64,000 bases of DNA from the NCBI GenBank assembly GCA_030429205.1, contig JAUICZ010000001.1, forward strand, positions 1,540,806 to 1,604,805, given 5' to 3'. The notes beneath the pieces were generated by a model. That model worked only from the letters and a program-made list of their open reading frames with translations. It did not search any database and had not been told where the DNA came from. Numbering within the stretch: position 1 is the stretch's first letter; the number at the start of each line of letters is the position of its first letter. The DNA comes from Bacteroidia bacterium. Its GTDB lineage: Bacteria; Bacteroidota; Bacteroidia; Chitinophagales; Chitinophagaceae. Positions 9,593 through 18,114 of the stretch are shown here, piece by piece. The translations under genes were made by a program, and so were the position numbers.

Positions 9593-11155
9593 ATGTCTTT
9601 ACCAAAAGAGCCACGGCAGCTAATGATCAACCTGATGTATCTGGTTTTGACCGCGATGCTGGCCCTAAACGTATCATCCGAGATCTTGCACGCATTTGAG
9701 GTGATCAACGAAAGTATATCTTCTTCTAATGCTGCGCTAAAAGATAAGAACCAGGAGCTTTATGATGGCTTTGATGAGCAACAAAAGCAAGCTGGTCAGG
9801 AAGAGCGTGTAAAACCCTTTAATGATAAAGCTAAGATAGCTAAAGCGGAAGCGACTGCTTTGATCTCATATCTGGAAGATTGGAAGAAAAAAGTAGTTGA
9901 AGAAGCTGGTGGGTATGAAGAGAATGGCGATATCAAAAGAAAGGATAATATAGATGCAAGTACGTATCTACTTGTAGAAAAGAAAGGTGGTGATGAGTTG
10001 AAAGCTAAGTTATTAGCATCAAGGGAAAAATTCTTAAGCTTAGTTAATCCTTCCGTTAAGGCGAGTATCGCAAAAGATTTGCCGATGAAGATTACAGAAG
10101 CTGAAAAGAATGATAACAATCCTCAGGGAGACTGGTCTACAGCATATTTCCACAACATGCCTACAATGGCCGTTGTAACATTGCTAGCTAAGTTCCAGAA
10201 CGACGTTAGAAATAGTGAGGCTGTCATTATCAACCAGCTTGCAAAAGAAGCAGGTGATGTACAGGTGAAATTTGATGCCTTTGAAGCGATAGCGGTACCT
10301 ACAACAAGTTATGCTTTAGAAGGACAACAAATTGAAGCTAAAATTTTATTGGCAGCATACAACAAGTCAATTGACCCTGAAATACAAATCACCGGTGGTG
10401 GTGGTAAAATTACCGAGATCAAAGATGGTGTTGGACTATATGAAGTTACCGCAAGTGGTATCGGTATGAAAACTGTAAAGGGTAGAGTATCAATAGATCT
10501 TGGTGGTAGAAAAGAAGAAAAAGACTTCGATTTCCAATACATGGTAGGTTCTACAGGTGCCTCTATGCAGTTGGATAAAATGAATGTATTCTATATTGGC
10601 GTACCAAACCCGATTACAGTATCAGCAGCAGGTTATTCATTACAAGATATCTCTGTAAATATCCCTGGTGCATCTGTAACTCCTGATAAGGAAGCTGGTT
10701 TAGGTCACTACATAGTAAAAGTTGAGAAACCAGGTAAAGTTTTAGCAAAAATACTTGCTAAAAAGCAAGATGGTGGTTCTGAACAGGCTGGAGCAATGGA
10801 AGTTCGTGTAAAAATGATTCCTGATCCGGTTGCAGAACTAGCTAACAAAAGCCAGGGTGGTATGTCTTCAGCTTTATTTAAAGCACAGGCAGGTATCATC
10901 GCTCGTTTGAAAAACTTTGACTTTGATGCAAGGTTCGTAGTAACTAGCTACTCTTTCAGTATGCTACCTAAGCGTGGCGAATTGTTAGGACCATACAAAG
11001 TAAAAGGACCTTGGTTAAAGAAAACAAGTAAAGAAGTAAGACAACTTATAGAAAGAGCAAGACCAGGAGATAGAATCTTTATTGAGGATATCAGAGCCAT
11101 TGGGCCAGACAAGCGTCAGCGTGCTTTGAACTCTATAAATTTGAGACTTCTGTAA
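9593..11155 (+). CDS. gldM: GldM, T9SS motor rotor/periplasmic shaft
   Basis: GldM (PorM) crosses the inner membrane once and reaches through the periplasm as a dimer to contact the GldK/GldN ring. The 520-aa product starts MSLPKEPRQLMINLMYLVLTAMLALNVSSEIL: a short cytoplasmic part, then one membrane helix at about residues 11-30. After a helical region the C-terminal part is built from consecutive beta-sandwich domains (from about residue 220: FEAIAVPTTSYALEGQQIEAKILLAAYN..., ending FIEDIRAIGPDKRQRALNSINLRLL). The length and N-terminus match the family. It is 84 bases after gldL and 49 before gldN. Confidence 0.95.
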   Translation: MSLPKEPRQLMINLMYLVLTAMLALNVSSEILHAFEVINESISSSNAALKDKNQELYDGFDEQQKQAGQEERVKPFNDKAKIAKAEATALISYLEDWKKKVVEEAGGYEENGDIKRKDNIDASTYLLVEKKGGDELKAKLLASREKFLSLVNPSVKASIAKDLPMKITEAEKNDNNPQGDWSTAYFHNMPTMAVVTLLAKFQNDVRNSEAVIINQLAKEAGDVQVKFDAFEAIAVPTTSYALEGQQIEAKILLAAYNKSIDPEIQITGGGGKITEIKDGVGLYEVTASGIGMKTVKGRVSIDLGGRKEEKDFDFQYMVGSTGASMQLDKMNVFYIGVPNPITVSAAGYSLQDISVNIPGASVTPDKEAGLGHYIVKVEKPGKVLAKILAKKQDGGSEQAGAMEVRVKMIPDPVAELANKSQGGMSSALFKAQAGIIARLKNFDFDARFVVTSYSFSMLPKRGELLGPYKVKGPWLKKTSKEVRQLIERARPGDRIFIEDIRAIGPDKRQRALNSINLRLL

Positions 11156-11204
11156 AAATTTTATAAATTTAACCAACTTAACACAAGTAAATCGTTATAG
11201 GAAT

Positions 11205-12125
11205 ATGAATGTCCTCAAAACATACAGATTAGCGGCTACAGCGGCATTAGTATTTGTTGGTACTATGGCTAATGCACAAGACAATTCTTCAGTACAGGAT
11301 GTACACTCTAAGTTTAATCCTGCAAGTGCTGTAAATACAACATGGCAGCCTTCTTTAGTAAGAGATGGTGCATATGACCGTGTTGAGCATATCAACAAGA
11401 TATTGCCTTGGCAGCATTTACGCGAGAATGATATCCTTTGGAAAAAGCGTGTATGGCGCGAGATCGATATCCGTGAGAAGCAAAATATGGCTTTCATCTT
11501 TCCTGGTGATGATATGACAGGTGGTGGTTATTTTATTGAGATCATCCTTGATGCTATCCAAAAAGGTAAAGTAAAGGCATACTCAAACCTTGATGATCAT
11601 TTCTCAAATGCTTTAACTGTTAAGCAGATAAAAGAAATGATGATCGGTGAGCCTGATACAACATGGATTGAGAATCCGTTGACTGGTGAACTTACTATGG
11701 AGATCGTACACAACGACTTTAACCCTGATATCGTTACTAAGTACAGATTAAAAGAAGACTGGATCTTCGACCGTAACTTAGGTCGTATGGTTGTTCGTAT
11801 CATTGGTGTTGCTCCTATCAAGGACATCATTGACGAGAATACCGGTGAGTATCGTACTTCTCAAGCTGTATTCTGGTTGTATTATCCTGAATTGCGTCCT
11901 ATGTTGGCTCAATATGAAGTATTCAATCCTGAGAATGACGTTCATCGTATGACTTGGAATGACTACTTCGAGAACAGATTCTTCTCTAGTAAGATCATTA
12001 AAACGAGTAATCCTTTTGACATCAACTACAAGCAAAGAAACATGTCTAACCTTGAGGCTTTGTACGAAGGAAAGAAAGCAACAGAAATGTTGTTTAACAA
12101 AGAGCACGATATGTGGGTTTACTAA
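11205..12125 (+). CDS. gldN: GldN, T9SS periplasmic ring protein
   Basis: GldN (PorN) pairs with GldK in the ring complex. The 306-aa protein has a signal peptide, MNVLKTYRLAATAALVFVGTMANAQ, and then the conserved family core: VRDGAYDRVEHINKILPWQHLRENDILWKKRVWREIDIREKQN, followed by ITEDAIQKGKVKAYS-type and FWLYYPELRPMLAQYEVFNPENDVHRMTWNDYFENRFFSS segments. It is the last gene of the gldKLMN cluster and is followed by a strong terminator, so the four genes form one transcription unit or a closely linked set. Confidence 0.95.
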   Translation: MNVLKTYRLAATAALVFVGTMANAQDNSSVQDVHSKFNPASAVNTTWQPSLVRDGAYDRVEHINKILPWQHLRENDILWKKRVWREIDIREKQNMAFIFPGDDMTGGGYFIEIILDAIQKGKVKAYSNLDDHFSNALTVKQIKEMMIGEPDTTWIENPLTGELTMEIVHNDFNPDIVTKYRLKEDWIFDRNLGRMVVRIIGVAPIKDIIDENTGEYRTSQAVFWLYYPELRPMLAQYEVFNPENDVHRMTWNDYFENRFFSSKIIKTSNPFDINYKQRNMSNLEALYEGKKATEMLFNKEHDMWVY

Positions 12126-12145
12126 GCCTGCATGCTACATAACTT

Positions 12146-12177
12146 AAAAGCTGCTGTTATTACAGCAGCTTTTTTTT
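12146..12177 (+). terminator. Rho-independent terminator after gldN
   Basis: AAAAGCTGCTGT and ACAGCAGCTTTT form a perfect 12-bp stem with a four-base loop, running into a T tract. It ends the gldKLMN unit. Confidence 0.9.
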
Positions 12178-12184
12178 GCTATAG

Positions 12185-12219
12185 TTTGTAGGGTACAAAC
12201 ATTTCAAAGAGTACATTTG
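12185..12219 (+). promoter_or_regulatory. Bacteroidota promoter for comB
   Basis: TTTG at 12185-12188 and TACATTTG at 12212-12219 are separated by 23 bases, at the wide end of the usual spacing. The -7 element ends eight bases before the comB ATG. Confidence 0.55.
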
Positions 12220-12227
12220 CAGCCATA

Positions 12228-12953
12228 ATGAGTAATAAGCCTCAATTAGAAGTATGTCTTTCTCCTGCATTGTTGCACCTTTTTGATACGAAAGACAGAA
12301 TAGTAGTTATTATTGACGTTTTCAGAGCAACATCAACAATTGCCGCAGCTTTGGATAATGGTGCTAAATCTATTATCCCTGTCGCGACTGTAGAGGAGTG
12401 TATAGAGCTGGGTGAACATACTGATAATAGTATTACTGCAGGCGAACGTAATGGTAAAGTGGTTGAGGGGTTACAATACGGCAATTCTCCATCAGAATAT
12501 TCAAAAGATTTTGTAGCTGGTAAAACACTTGTGTTGACAACTACTAATGGAACAAAGTTGTTGCATATGGTAGAAGGTGCAGCACAAATCATCACAGGCT
12601 CTTTTTTGAACTTATCAGCAGTATGTGACTACCTTATCAAGCAAAATATGCCGGTATTATTAGGTTGTGCGGCATGGAAAGACCGATTTAATCTGGAGGA
12701 TACTTTGTTTGCCGGTATGGTAGTAGACAGGGTTAAGGAGTATTTTGATATTAATTGTGATAGTGCGTATGCTGCCGAGCAATTGCACCATAGTTTAAAT
12801 GGGCAGAAACCTATTGATTTTCTAAAAAACAGTGCGCACTATAAAAGGCTTTCAGCATATGGCTTACAAAGTGATATGGAATACTGCGCTACTGTAGATA
12901 AACATAATGTTCTACCGGTATTGCATGGTAGAGAGTTACTGATTGATAAATAG
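12228..12953 (+). CDS. comB: 2-phosphosulfolactate phosphatase family protein (ComB)
   Basis: ComB removes phosphate from (R)-2-phospho-3-sulfolactate; in methanogens it serves coenzyme M synthesis. The 241-aa product matches the family along its whole length: VVIIDVFRATSTIAAALDNGA near the start, AGERNGKVVEGLQYGNSPSEY, TLVLTTTNGTKLL, LLGCAAWKDRFNLEDTLFAG and a C-terminal SAYGLQSDMEYCATVDKHNVLPVL. Bacteria with this gene do not make coenzyme M in general, and the substrate in Bacteroidota is not established. It is a single-gene unit with its own promoter, converging on the MBL hydrolase with two bases between the stops. Confidence 0.85.
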   Translation: MSNKPQLEVCLSPALLHLFDTKDRIVVIIDVFRATSTIAAALDNGAKSIIPVATVEECIELGEHTDNSITAGERNGKVVEGLQYGNSPSEYSKDFVAGKTLVLTTTNGTKLLHMVEGAAQIITGSFLNLSAVCDYLIKQNMPVLLGCAAWKDRFNLEDTLFAGMVVDRVKEYFDINCDSAYAAEQLHHSLNGQKPIDFLKNSAHYKRLSAYGLQSDMEYCATVDKHNVLPVLHGRELLIDK

Positions 12954-12955
12954 AA

Positions 12956-13597
12956 CTAACCTCTTATAAAGGGGTTGCTCGCTTTTTCTTGCCCAATTGT
13001 TGTAGAAGGGCCATGTCCTGAATGTATTACTGTTTCGTCAGGTAATTGATACAGTTCTTTTTGAATGCTGTTGAGCAATTGATCGTGGTTACCGCCGGGG
13101 AGGTCTGTTCTGCCAATACTTCCGTTAAAAAGTGTGTCGCCACTTATCGCCCATTTACCTTCTGATGAGTGAAATACGATGCTGCCGGGTGAATGCCCCG
13201 GGACAAAAAGAATGTCAACTTTATCATCTCCCAAGCTATAAGGTTTACCCTCTTCAATAAAAAAATCAGGTTCCGGTGCATCTTTAAAATCAAAGCCAAA
13301 TAACATCGCAGACCCTGCAGCGCCTTGTAATACTGGTAAGTCTGATTTGTGTATACCGAAAGGTATTTTATAGAGGTCTTTTAAGGCGTTAACTCCAAAT
13401 ATATGATCCAAGTGAGTATGAGTGTTGATAATAGCCTGTGGCACTAAGTTTTCAGCACTTATATACGATGTAAAGGAGCTCACCTCCTCACTACTATACA
13501 TGCCCGGATCAACTATCCAACATTGCTTTAGTTCATTATAAATGATATATGTATTCTCTTGAAACGGATTAAAAGTAAAAGATCGTGTATATAACAT
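12956..13597 (-). CDS. MBL-fold metal hydrolase, glyoxalase II-like
   Basis: The start is the ATG at 13597 (the in-frame codon before it is TTG), giving 213 aa: MLYTRSFTFNPFQENTYIIYNE. The metal ligands of the metallo-beta-lactamase fold are all visible: THTHLDHIFG (HxHxDH), VPGHSPGS, ISGDTLF and the late HSGHGP. This small family is usually annotated as hydroxyacylglutathione hydrolase-like or general MBL hydrolase. There is no signal peptide, so it acts in the cytoplasm. The substrate cannot be told from sequence. It is divergent from the large gene at 13694. Confidence 0.85.
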   Translation of the reverse strand: MLYTRSFTFNPFQENTYIIYNELKQCWIVDPGMYSSEEVSSFTSYISAENLVPQAIINTHTHLDHIFGVNALKDLYKIPFGIHKSDLPVLQGAAGSAMLFGFDFKDAPEPDFFIEEGKPYSLGDDKVDILFVPGHSPGSIVFHSSEGKWAISGDTLFNGSIGRTDLPGGNHDQLLNSIQKELYQLPDETVIHSGHGPSTTIGQEKASNPFIRG

Positions 13598-13693
13598 CAA
13601 TTAGTTGTTTTTTCAGTAATTTGTAGCAAACTAATACTGTATTATTTAACTGGCAAATAATGCAGCAGTTAAACCGTACGATTTATATCAAAT

Positions 13694-16600
13694 ATGACGC
13701 ACAGGAACCTTATGGTTAGATTATCAGCTGTTTTACTTACAATAGTTTTCTTACTTACGTTACCCCAACAGGGGCAAGCACAAAGTTATCTAGAGAAATA
13801 CGGAAAAAATCGTGTGCAGCTAAGAAAATTTAAGTGGAAGTATTTTGATACGGAGCATTTTAGAATATATCATTACGACCGTTCGGGCAGAGAGTTAGCC
13901 CGTTATGTATCAGAGCAGGTAGAGAATGATATTGAAATGATTGAGCGCAAGATTGGTGGTAAGTTTCCACGTCGTTTTAAAATTGTATTGTACAACACCT
14001 ATGATGAGTATTTGCAAACTAACATAGGTAAAAGAGATGAAGGGCAACTGCAAGACATCCCTGCGGGTACAGTAGATATTGTCGGCGATAAAATGGTTGT
14101 ATACTTTACAGGTGTACATACCGATTTGCGCAGACAAACAAGAGCTGGTATGGCAAGAGTCATTATGGACCGTATGTTGTTTGGAGATAACTTCGGCGAG
14201 GTTGTGAAAAATGCAGTATTGATCAATTTGCCTGAATGGACAGTTGACGGGTTTATATCGTATATAGTAGATGGTTGGGATACAGAAAGTAATAGTGTTT
14301 GGAAGAGTATGATAGAGGCATATCCGGAAGGTGCAGATTTTCATGTGTTGGCACAACGTGACCCTGAGTTGGCGGGTAAAGCATTCTGGAAGTTTGTATC
14401 AGACGAGTATGGAGAACATGATATGAAGCAACTGGTATATAATGCTCAGTTGAAAAGTAGCCTGAACCTAGCCATTAAAACTACAATGGGTGTAAAATCG
14501 AAGGTTATATTCGATTCTGTTATCCATTTTTATGAAGAGGTATATGCAAAAGAAAATAGCAGATACGATGTGCCGGACAGTACAACTGCGCTTATTGAAA
14601 TAGATGTACCTACAGATGGTTCTATACTAAGAGATATTAGAGTGTCGCCAAGAGGTAGAGATGTTGCATACGTTGTATGGAAAGATGGGCAATACAAAGT
14701 GCAAATTCAAAAAACACAGAAAGAACAAAGAATATCAACCGTATTAGAAAGAGGTAAGCTGGATTACGGTGCAACGCCGGATCAGGATTATCCGATCATC
14801 ACTTGGTCGAACACGGGTTATAAACTGGCAATACTATACAGGGAGGATAATAAGACTAAACTACGTATTTATAACTCGCTTAAAATAAGAATTGAAAACT
14901 ACGAAATACCGGATAACCGATTTGACAGGGCATTGAGTATGACCTTTATGGAAGATGACGGCAAGCTCATATTTTCTGCAATAAAAGATAGTAAGACTGA
15001 CCTGTATGAGTTTAGGATTCGTGGTAAGCGTGTGACAAATATTACTGAAGATGCATGGGACGATCTGCAACCTTGGTATGTGAGCGGAGGGTCGCGTAGA
15101 GGAGTGTTGTTTATTTCAAACAGAACAGCACCCAATTTAAATGTACCAATGCAGGTAAATGAACTACCTACGGGATCTATGAATGTATACTTCTACAATA
15201 CAACAACAAGAAGAAGTGAGTTGCTGCAAATGACACACTATAAGAAAGGTGATGTTGCGCAGCCCGTTCAATACGGTAGTGAAAGTTATGCTTACTTATA
15301 TGATGATAATGGTGTTGTAAACCAATATTTGATCAAACTGAAAAATGATAGAAGGAATATGGATTCAGCCTATTCAATACCTATCACAAACTACGGTGCA
15401 AATATTGTTAATCACCAATATAATCCTGTAAACAACCAGGTAGCAGATGTTATAAGAGTGGGTGATAAATACAAGGTGTATTACAAGCCTTTGTTGGATA
15501 CAAGAAAACCAATAACTCCTAAAGAGCATCCGCAAACTTTATTGAAACAAAGTGAGGCGAACAAGAAGAAGAGTGTGCTGACTAACACAGTAAAGAAAGA
15601 GGTAGAGCCTAAAGAGCCTGTATTGAAAAGTGGTAATGCATTTCAGTCAGACTTTGAACGTGATGAATATGAAAAGAGCAGAAAGAGTGATAAGAAGGCA
15701 CAGAAAATAAAACAACAGGACGATGAGATTGCTGCGGCTGATGCTGAAGCAGCTGTTGATGAAGAAAATGGAGTAGACAGTACTTATTTGAATATGCGCG
15801 CCTTCCCTTACAGATTGTCTTTCAAACCGGATGCCTTAACAATAAGGTTAGATAACAGCATTCTCTTTAACAAGTACCAGCCTGCATCACAAAACGGTAA
15901 TCAATTTGTAAACCCTAGTTTGGCAGGTTTAATTACATTAAGTATTGAAGACCTGATGGAGGATTATAAGTTCACAGGTGGTTTCAGATTGCCGATAAAC
16001 TTTAGAGGTACAACATACTTCTTACAATTCGACAATAACAAACGCCGGGTAGACTGGAGCTTGATTTATTTGAGAAACACAACTAAGCAGCAGTATAATG
16101 TAATATACCCTATAGTAGGCGGTGGTAGTTTGTTGAACGAGCAACTTGGAAAAACAGAAACCAATATTTTACAGGGAACAGTAAGCTACCCTTTCAACAA
16201 GTTTGAAAGTGTGAAGTTTCATTTAGGGTTAAGGAACGATGTTTTGCATTTCAAAGCGCAGGATACTTTAAGTTTGAGCATACCTGCAAACGATAACAAA
16301 AAGACATGGTTGATGAGCCGTGCAGAGTATATTTTTGATAATACAAGTAATCCTACTATCAATATATTAAGGGGCTTCAGGTATAAGTTTTATGGAGAGT
16401 ACATGTTCCGTTTAAACGGTACAGGCGGCGGTTTTTATAACTTAGGAACAGATTTCCGCTACTACAAAAAAATATACAAGCATGCGACATGGGCTGTTAG
16501 GTTTGCGGCAGCACACTCAGGTGGCAAAATGAAGATATTGTACTTTGCCGGTGGTGTAGATAACTGGCTGGGAGCAAAATATGCAGATGATATACCTGTA

Positions 16601-17050
16601 AGGGTAGAGGACTATGCATTCCAGACATTAGCAACCAGTATGCGGGGGTATGAGCAAAATTCATGGAATGGTAACACCTTTGGTGTGTTAAATACAGAAT
16701 TTAGAATACCTGTAGTAACAACATTTACAGACAGGCCGATACAATCGGCAATACTTAGAAACTTGCAATTAGTGCCTTTTGCAGATATAGGTTCTGCCTG
16801 GGCTGGTGTTTGGCCAACAGAAGGGAATGTGCGTACAGACAGGGTACATCCAGACCCGAGCATGGGTCAGCAATTTAATTCGAACTTGACAGTAACAATT
16901 GATGATGAACGTAATTTGTTTGGTTTAGGCTATGGTGTAGGGCTGAGAACATTGATGTTAGGCTATTTCTTGAGGTTAGATTGTGCGTGGAATACAGATA
17001 ATCATAGAAAACAGCCACTGCTGCACTTCTCGATAGGTACAGACTTTTAA
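13694..17050 (+). CDS. Large envelope protein: peptidase-MA-like region, beta-propeller and C-terminal barrel
   Basis: The 1118-aa product has a signal peptide (MTHRNLMVRLSAVLLTIVFLLTLPQQGQAQ). Residues 35-290 resemble the gluzincin 'peptidase MA' fold: FDTEHFRIYHYDRSGRELARYVSEQVENDIEMIERKIG, FKIVLYNTYDEY and LPEWTVDGFISYIVDGWD, the last matching the LPxWfxEGxAeY stretch. Where the HExxH zinc motif should be (about residues 151-159) the sequence reads AGMARVIMD, so the site is lost. Residues 300-600 are a TolB/PD40-like propeller (RDIRVSPRGRDVAYVVWKDGQYKVQ, TWSNTGYKLAILY). A charged linker (about 610-700) leads to a likely outer-membrane barrel (from about residue 710) ending in FSIGTDF with a C-terminal Phe. 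Probably an outer-membrane protein with periplasmic modules; role unknown. Confidence 0.7.
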   Translation: MTHRNLMVRLSAVLLTIVFLLTLPQQGQAQSYLEKYGKNRVQLRKFKWKYFDTEHFRIYHYDRSGRELARYVSEQVENDIEMIERKIGGKFPRRFKIVLYNTYDEYLQTNIGKRDEGQLQDIPAGTVDIVGDKMVVYFTGVHTDLRRQTRAGMARVIMDRMLFGDNFGEVVKNAVLINLPEWTVDGFISYIVDGWDTESNSVWKSMIEAYPEGADFHVLAQRDPELAGKAFWKFVSDEYGEHDMKQLVYNAQLKSSLNLAIKTTMGVKSKVIFDSVIHFYEEVYAKENSRYDVPDSTTALIEIDVPTDGSILRDIRVSPRGRDVAYVVWKDGQYKVQIQKTQKEQRISTVLERGKLDYGATPDQDYPIITWSNTGYKLAILYREDNKTKLRIYNSLKIRIENYEIPDNRFDRALSMTFMEDDGKLIFSAIKDSKTDLYEFRIRGKRVTNITEDAWDDLQPWYVSGGSRRGVLFISNRTAPNLNVPMQVNELPTGSMNVYFYNTTTRRSELLQMTHYKKGDVAQPVQYGSESYAYLYDDNGVVNQYLIKLKNDRRNMDSAYSIPITNYGANIVNHQYNPVNNQVADVIRVGDKYKVYYKPLLDTRKPITPKEHPQTLLKQSEANKKKSVLTNTVKKEVEPKEPVLKSGNAFQSDFERDEYEKSRKSDKKAQKIKQQDDEIAAADAEAAVDEENGVDSTYLNMRAFPYRLSFKPDALTIRLDNSILFNKYQPASQNGNQFVNPSLAGLITLSIEDLMEDYKFTGGFRLPINFRGTTYFLQFDNNKRRVDWSLIYLRNTTKQQYNVIYPIVGGGSLLNEQLGKTETNILQGTVSYPFNKFESVKFHLGLRNDVLHFKAQDTLSLSIPANDNKKTWLMSRAEYIFDNTSNPTINILRGFRYKFYGEYMFRLNGTGGGFYNLGTDFRYYKKIYKHATWAVRFAAAHSGGKMKILYFAGGVDNWLGAKYADDIPVRVEDYAFQTLATSMRGYEQNSWNGNTFGVLNTEFRIPVVTTFTDRPIQSAILRNLQLVPFADIGSAWAGVWPTEGNVRTDRVHPDPSMGQQFNSNLTVTIDDERNLFGLGYGVGLRTLMLGYFLRLDCAWNTDNHRKQPLLHFSIGTDF

Positions 17051-17094
17051 GGAATAAATTAACATATAAGTGGCAGCCTTTTAACTGCCTTTAG

Positions 17095-17102
17095 TACTTT
17101 TG
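17095..17102 (+). promoter_or_regulatory. Bacteroidota -7 element TACTTTTG before mlaD-like gene
   Basis: A perfect TAnnTTTG lies 19 bases before the ATG at 17122. Just upstream, GGCAG and CTGCC (17072-17091) could form a weak hairpin ending the large gene. No clear -33 element is visible. Confidence 0.45.
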
Positions 17103-17121
17103 CTGTGAAAACTAAGCATTT

Positions 17122-18072
17122 ATGACATTCTCTAAAGAGTCGAAAATAGGGTTATTGGTAACACTGTCTATATTGGTGTTTTTTGCAGGCTTTTATTTCC
17201 TAAAAGGTGCAGACCTGTTTTCAGGAGAAAATAAATACTACATATACTACGATAATGTACAAGGTCTGCAAACATCAGCAGCCGTGATGGTTAAAGGTTT
17301 GGGTGTAGGTAGAGTATCTGATATTGAGCTGATAGACAGTGAAAAAGTAAAAGTTACTGTTGCTGTAAGTAAAGACGTAGACATTATGGTAGGGACAGTA
17401 GCAGAGCTGGCATCTGCAGACTTGCTAGGTACCAAAGTGATAAAACTAAAACAAGGGGCCGGTACTACAATAGCAGAAGATGAAGCTACTTTGGAAGGTG
17501 TAATAGAAAGTGGAGTTATAGATAACCTGTCTGTAGAGATATCTCCCTTAGTAAAAGATTTGAGGCATGTTGTTGCGTCACTGGATACGGTGTTGGTAGG
17601 TGTAAGTGGTGTGTTAAATGAAAGTACGGCAAATAGCCTCGCGAATACCGTCACCTCATTAGACCTTACAATGAAAAACTTCTCTGAACTGGCACAGAAG
17701 CTAAACAGAGAAAGCGACAACCTAACAGGTATAATACAGAATGCTAAAAGCATCACCGATAACTTGGCAGACAACAATGAAGAGATCAGTAAGATCATTA
17801 AAAATGCTGAAACTACAACAGACCAGTTAGCGTCTGCACCAATACAGGAAACTATAAATGAGTTAAAGAGTGCATCTGCACAGTTGGATATATTATTGCA
17901 AAAGATAAACAGCAGTCAGGGTACACTAGGTATGATGGTTAACGATAAACAATTGTACGATAACCTAACCAACTCTCTGAATACACTCAATGCTCTTATG
18001 GCTGATATAAATGCACACCCATCGCGTTATGTCAACGTCACCATATTCGGTAAGAAAAAGAAAAATAAATAG
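17122..18072 (+). CDS. MCE/MlaD family phospholipid-transport protein
   Basis: MlaD-type proteins are anchored in the inner membrane and form hexameric rings that carry phospholipid between the membranes with an ABC transporter. The 316-aa product has a short cytoplasmic N-terminus, one membrane helix (about residues 9-28, IGLLVTLSILVFFAGFYFLKG), then a single MCE domain (about 37-120: YYIYYDNVQGLQTSAAVMVKGLGVGRVSDIEL... ASADLLGTKVIKLKQG) and a long helical C-terminal region rich in Asn and Asp. The MlaE and MlaF partners are not in the window. The ostA-like gene follows after 42 bases, suggesting an outer-membrane lipid operon. Confidence 0.88.
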   Translation: MTFSKESKIGLLVTLSILVFFAGFYFLKGADLFSGENKYYIYYDNVQGLQTSAAVMVKGLGVGRVSDIELIDSEKVKVTVAVSKDVDIMVGTVAELASADLLGTKVIKLKQGAGTTIAEDEATLEGVIESGVIDNLSVEISPLVKDLRHVVASLDTVLVGVSGVLNESTANSLANTVTSLDLTMKNFSELAQKLNRESDNLTGIIQNAKSITDNLADNNEEISKIIKNAETTTDQLASAPIQETINELKSASAQLDILLQKINSSQGTLGMMVNDKQLYDNLTNSLNTLNALMADINAHPSRYVNVTIFGKKKKNK

Positions 18073-18114
18073 CAGGTATAAATTAAAGAGTTCAACAAAG
18101 GCTCCGCATCTGTA

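Noticed and set aside
17247-17798. 183-aa minus-strand ORF opposite the mlaD-like gene
   Set aside because: Low-complexity Ser/Thr/Phe composition and full overlap with a clear MCE-domain gene mark it as a shadow.
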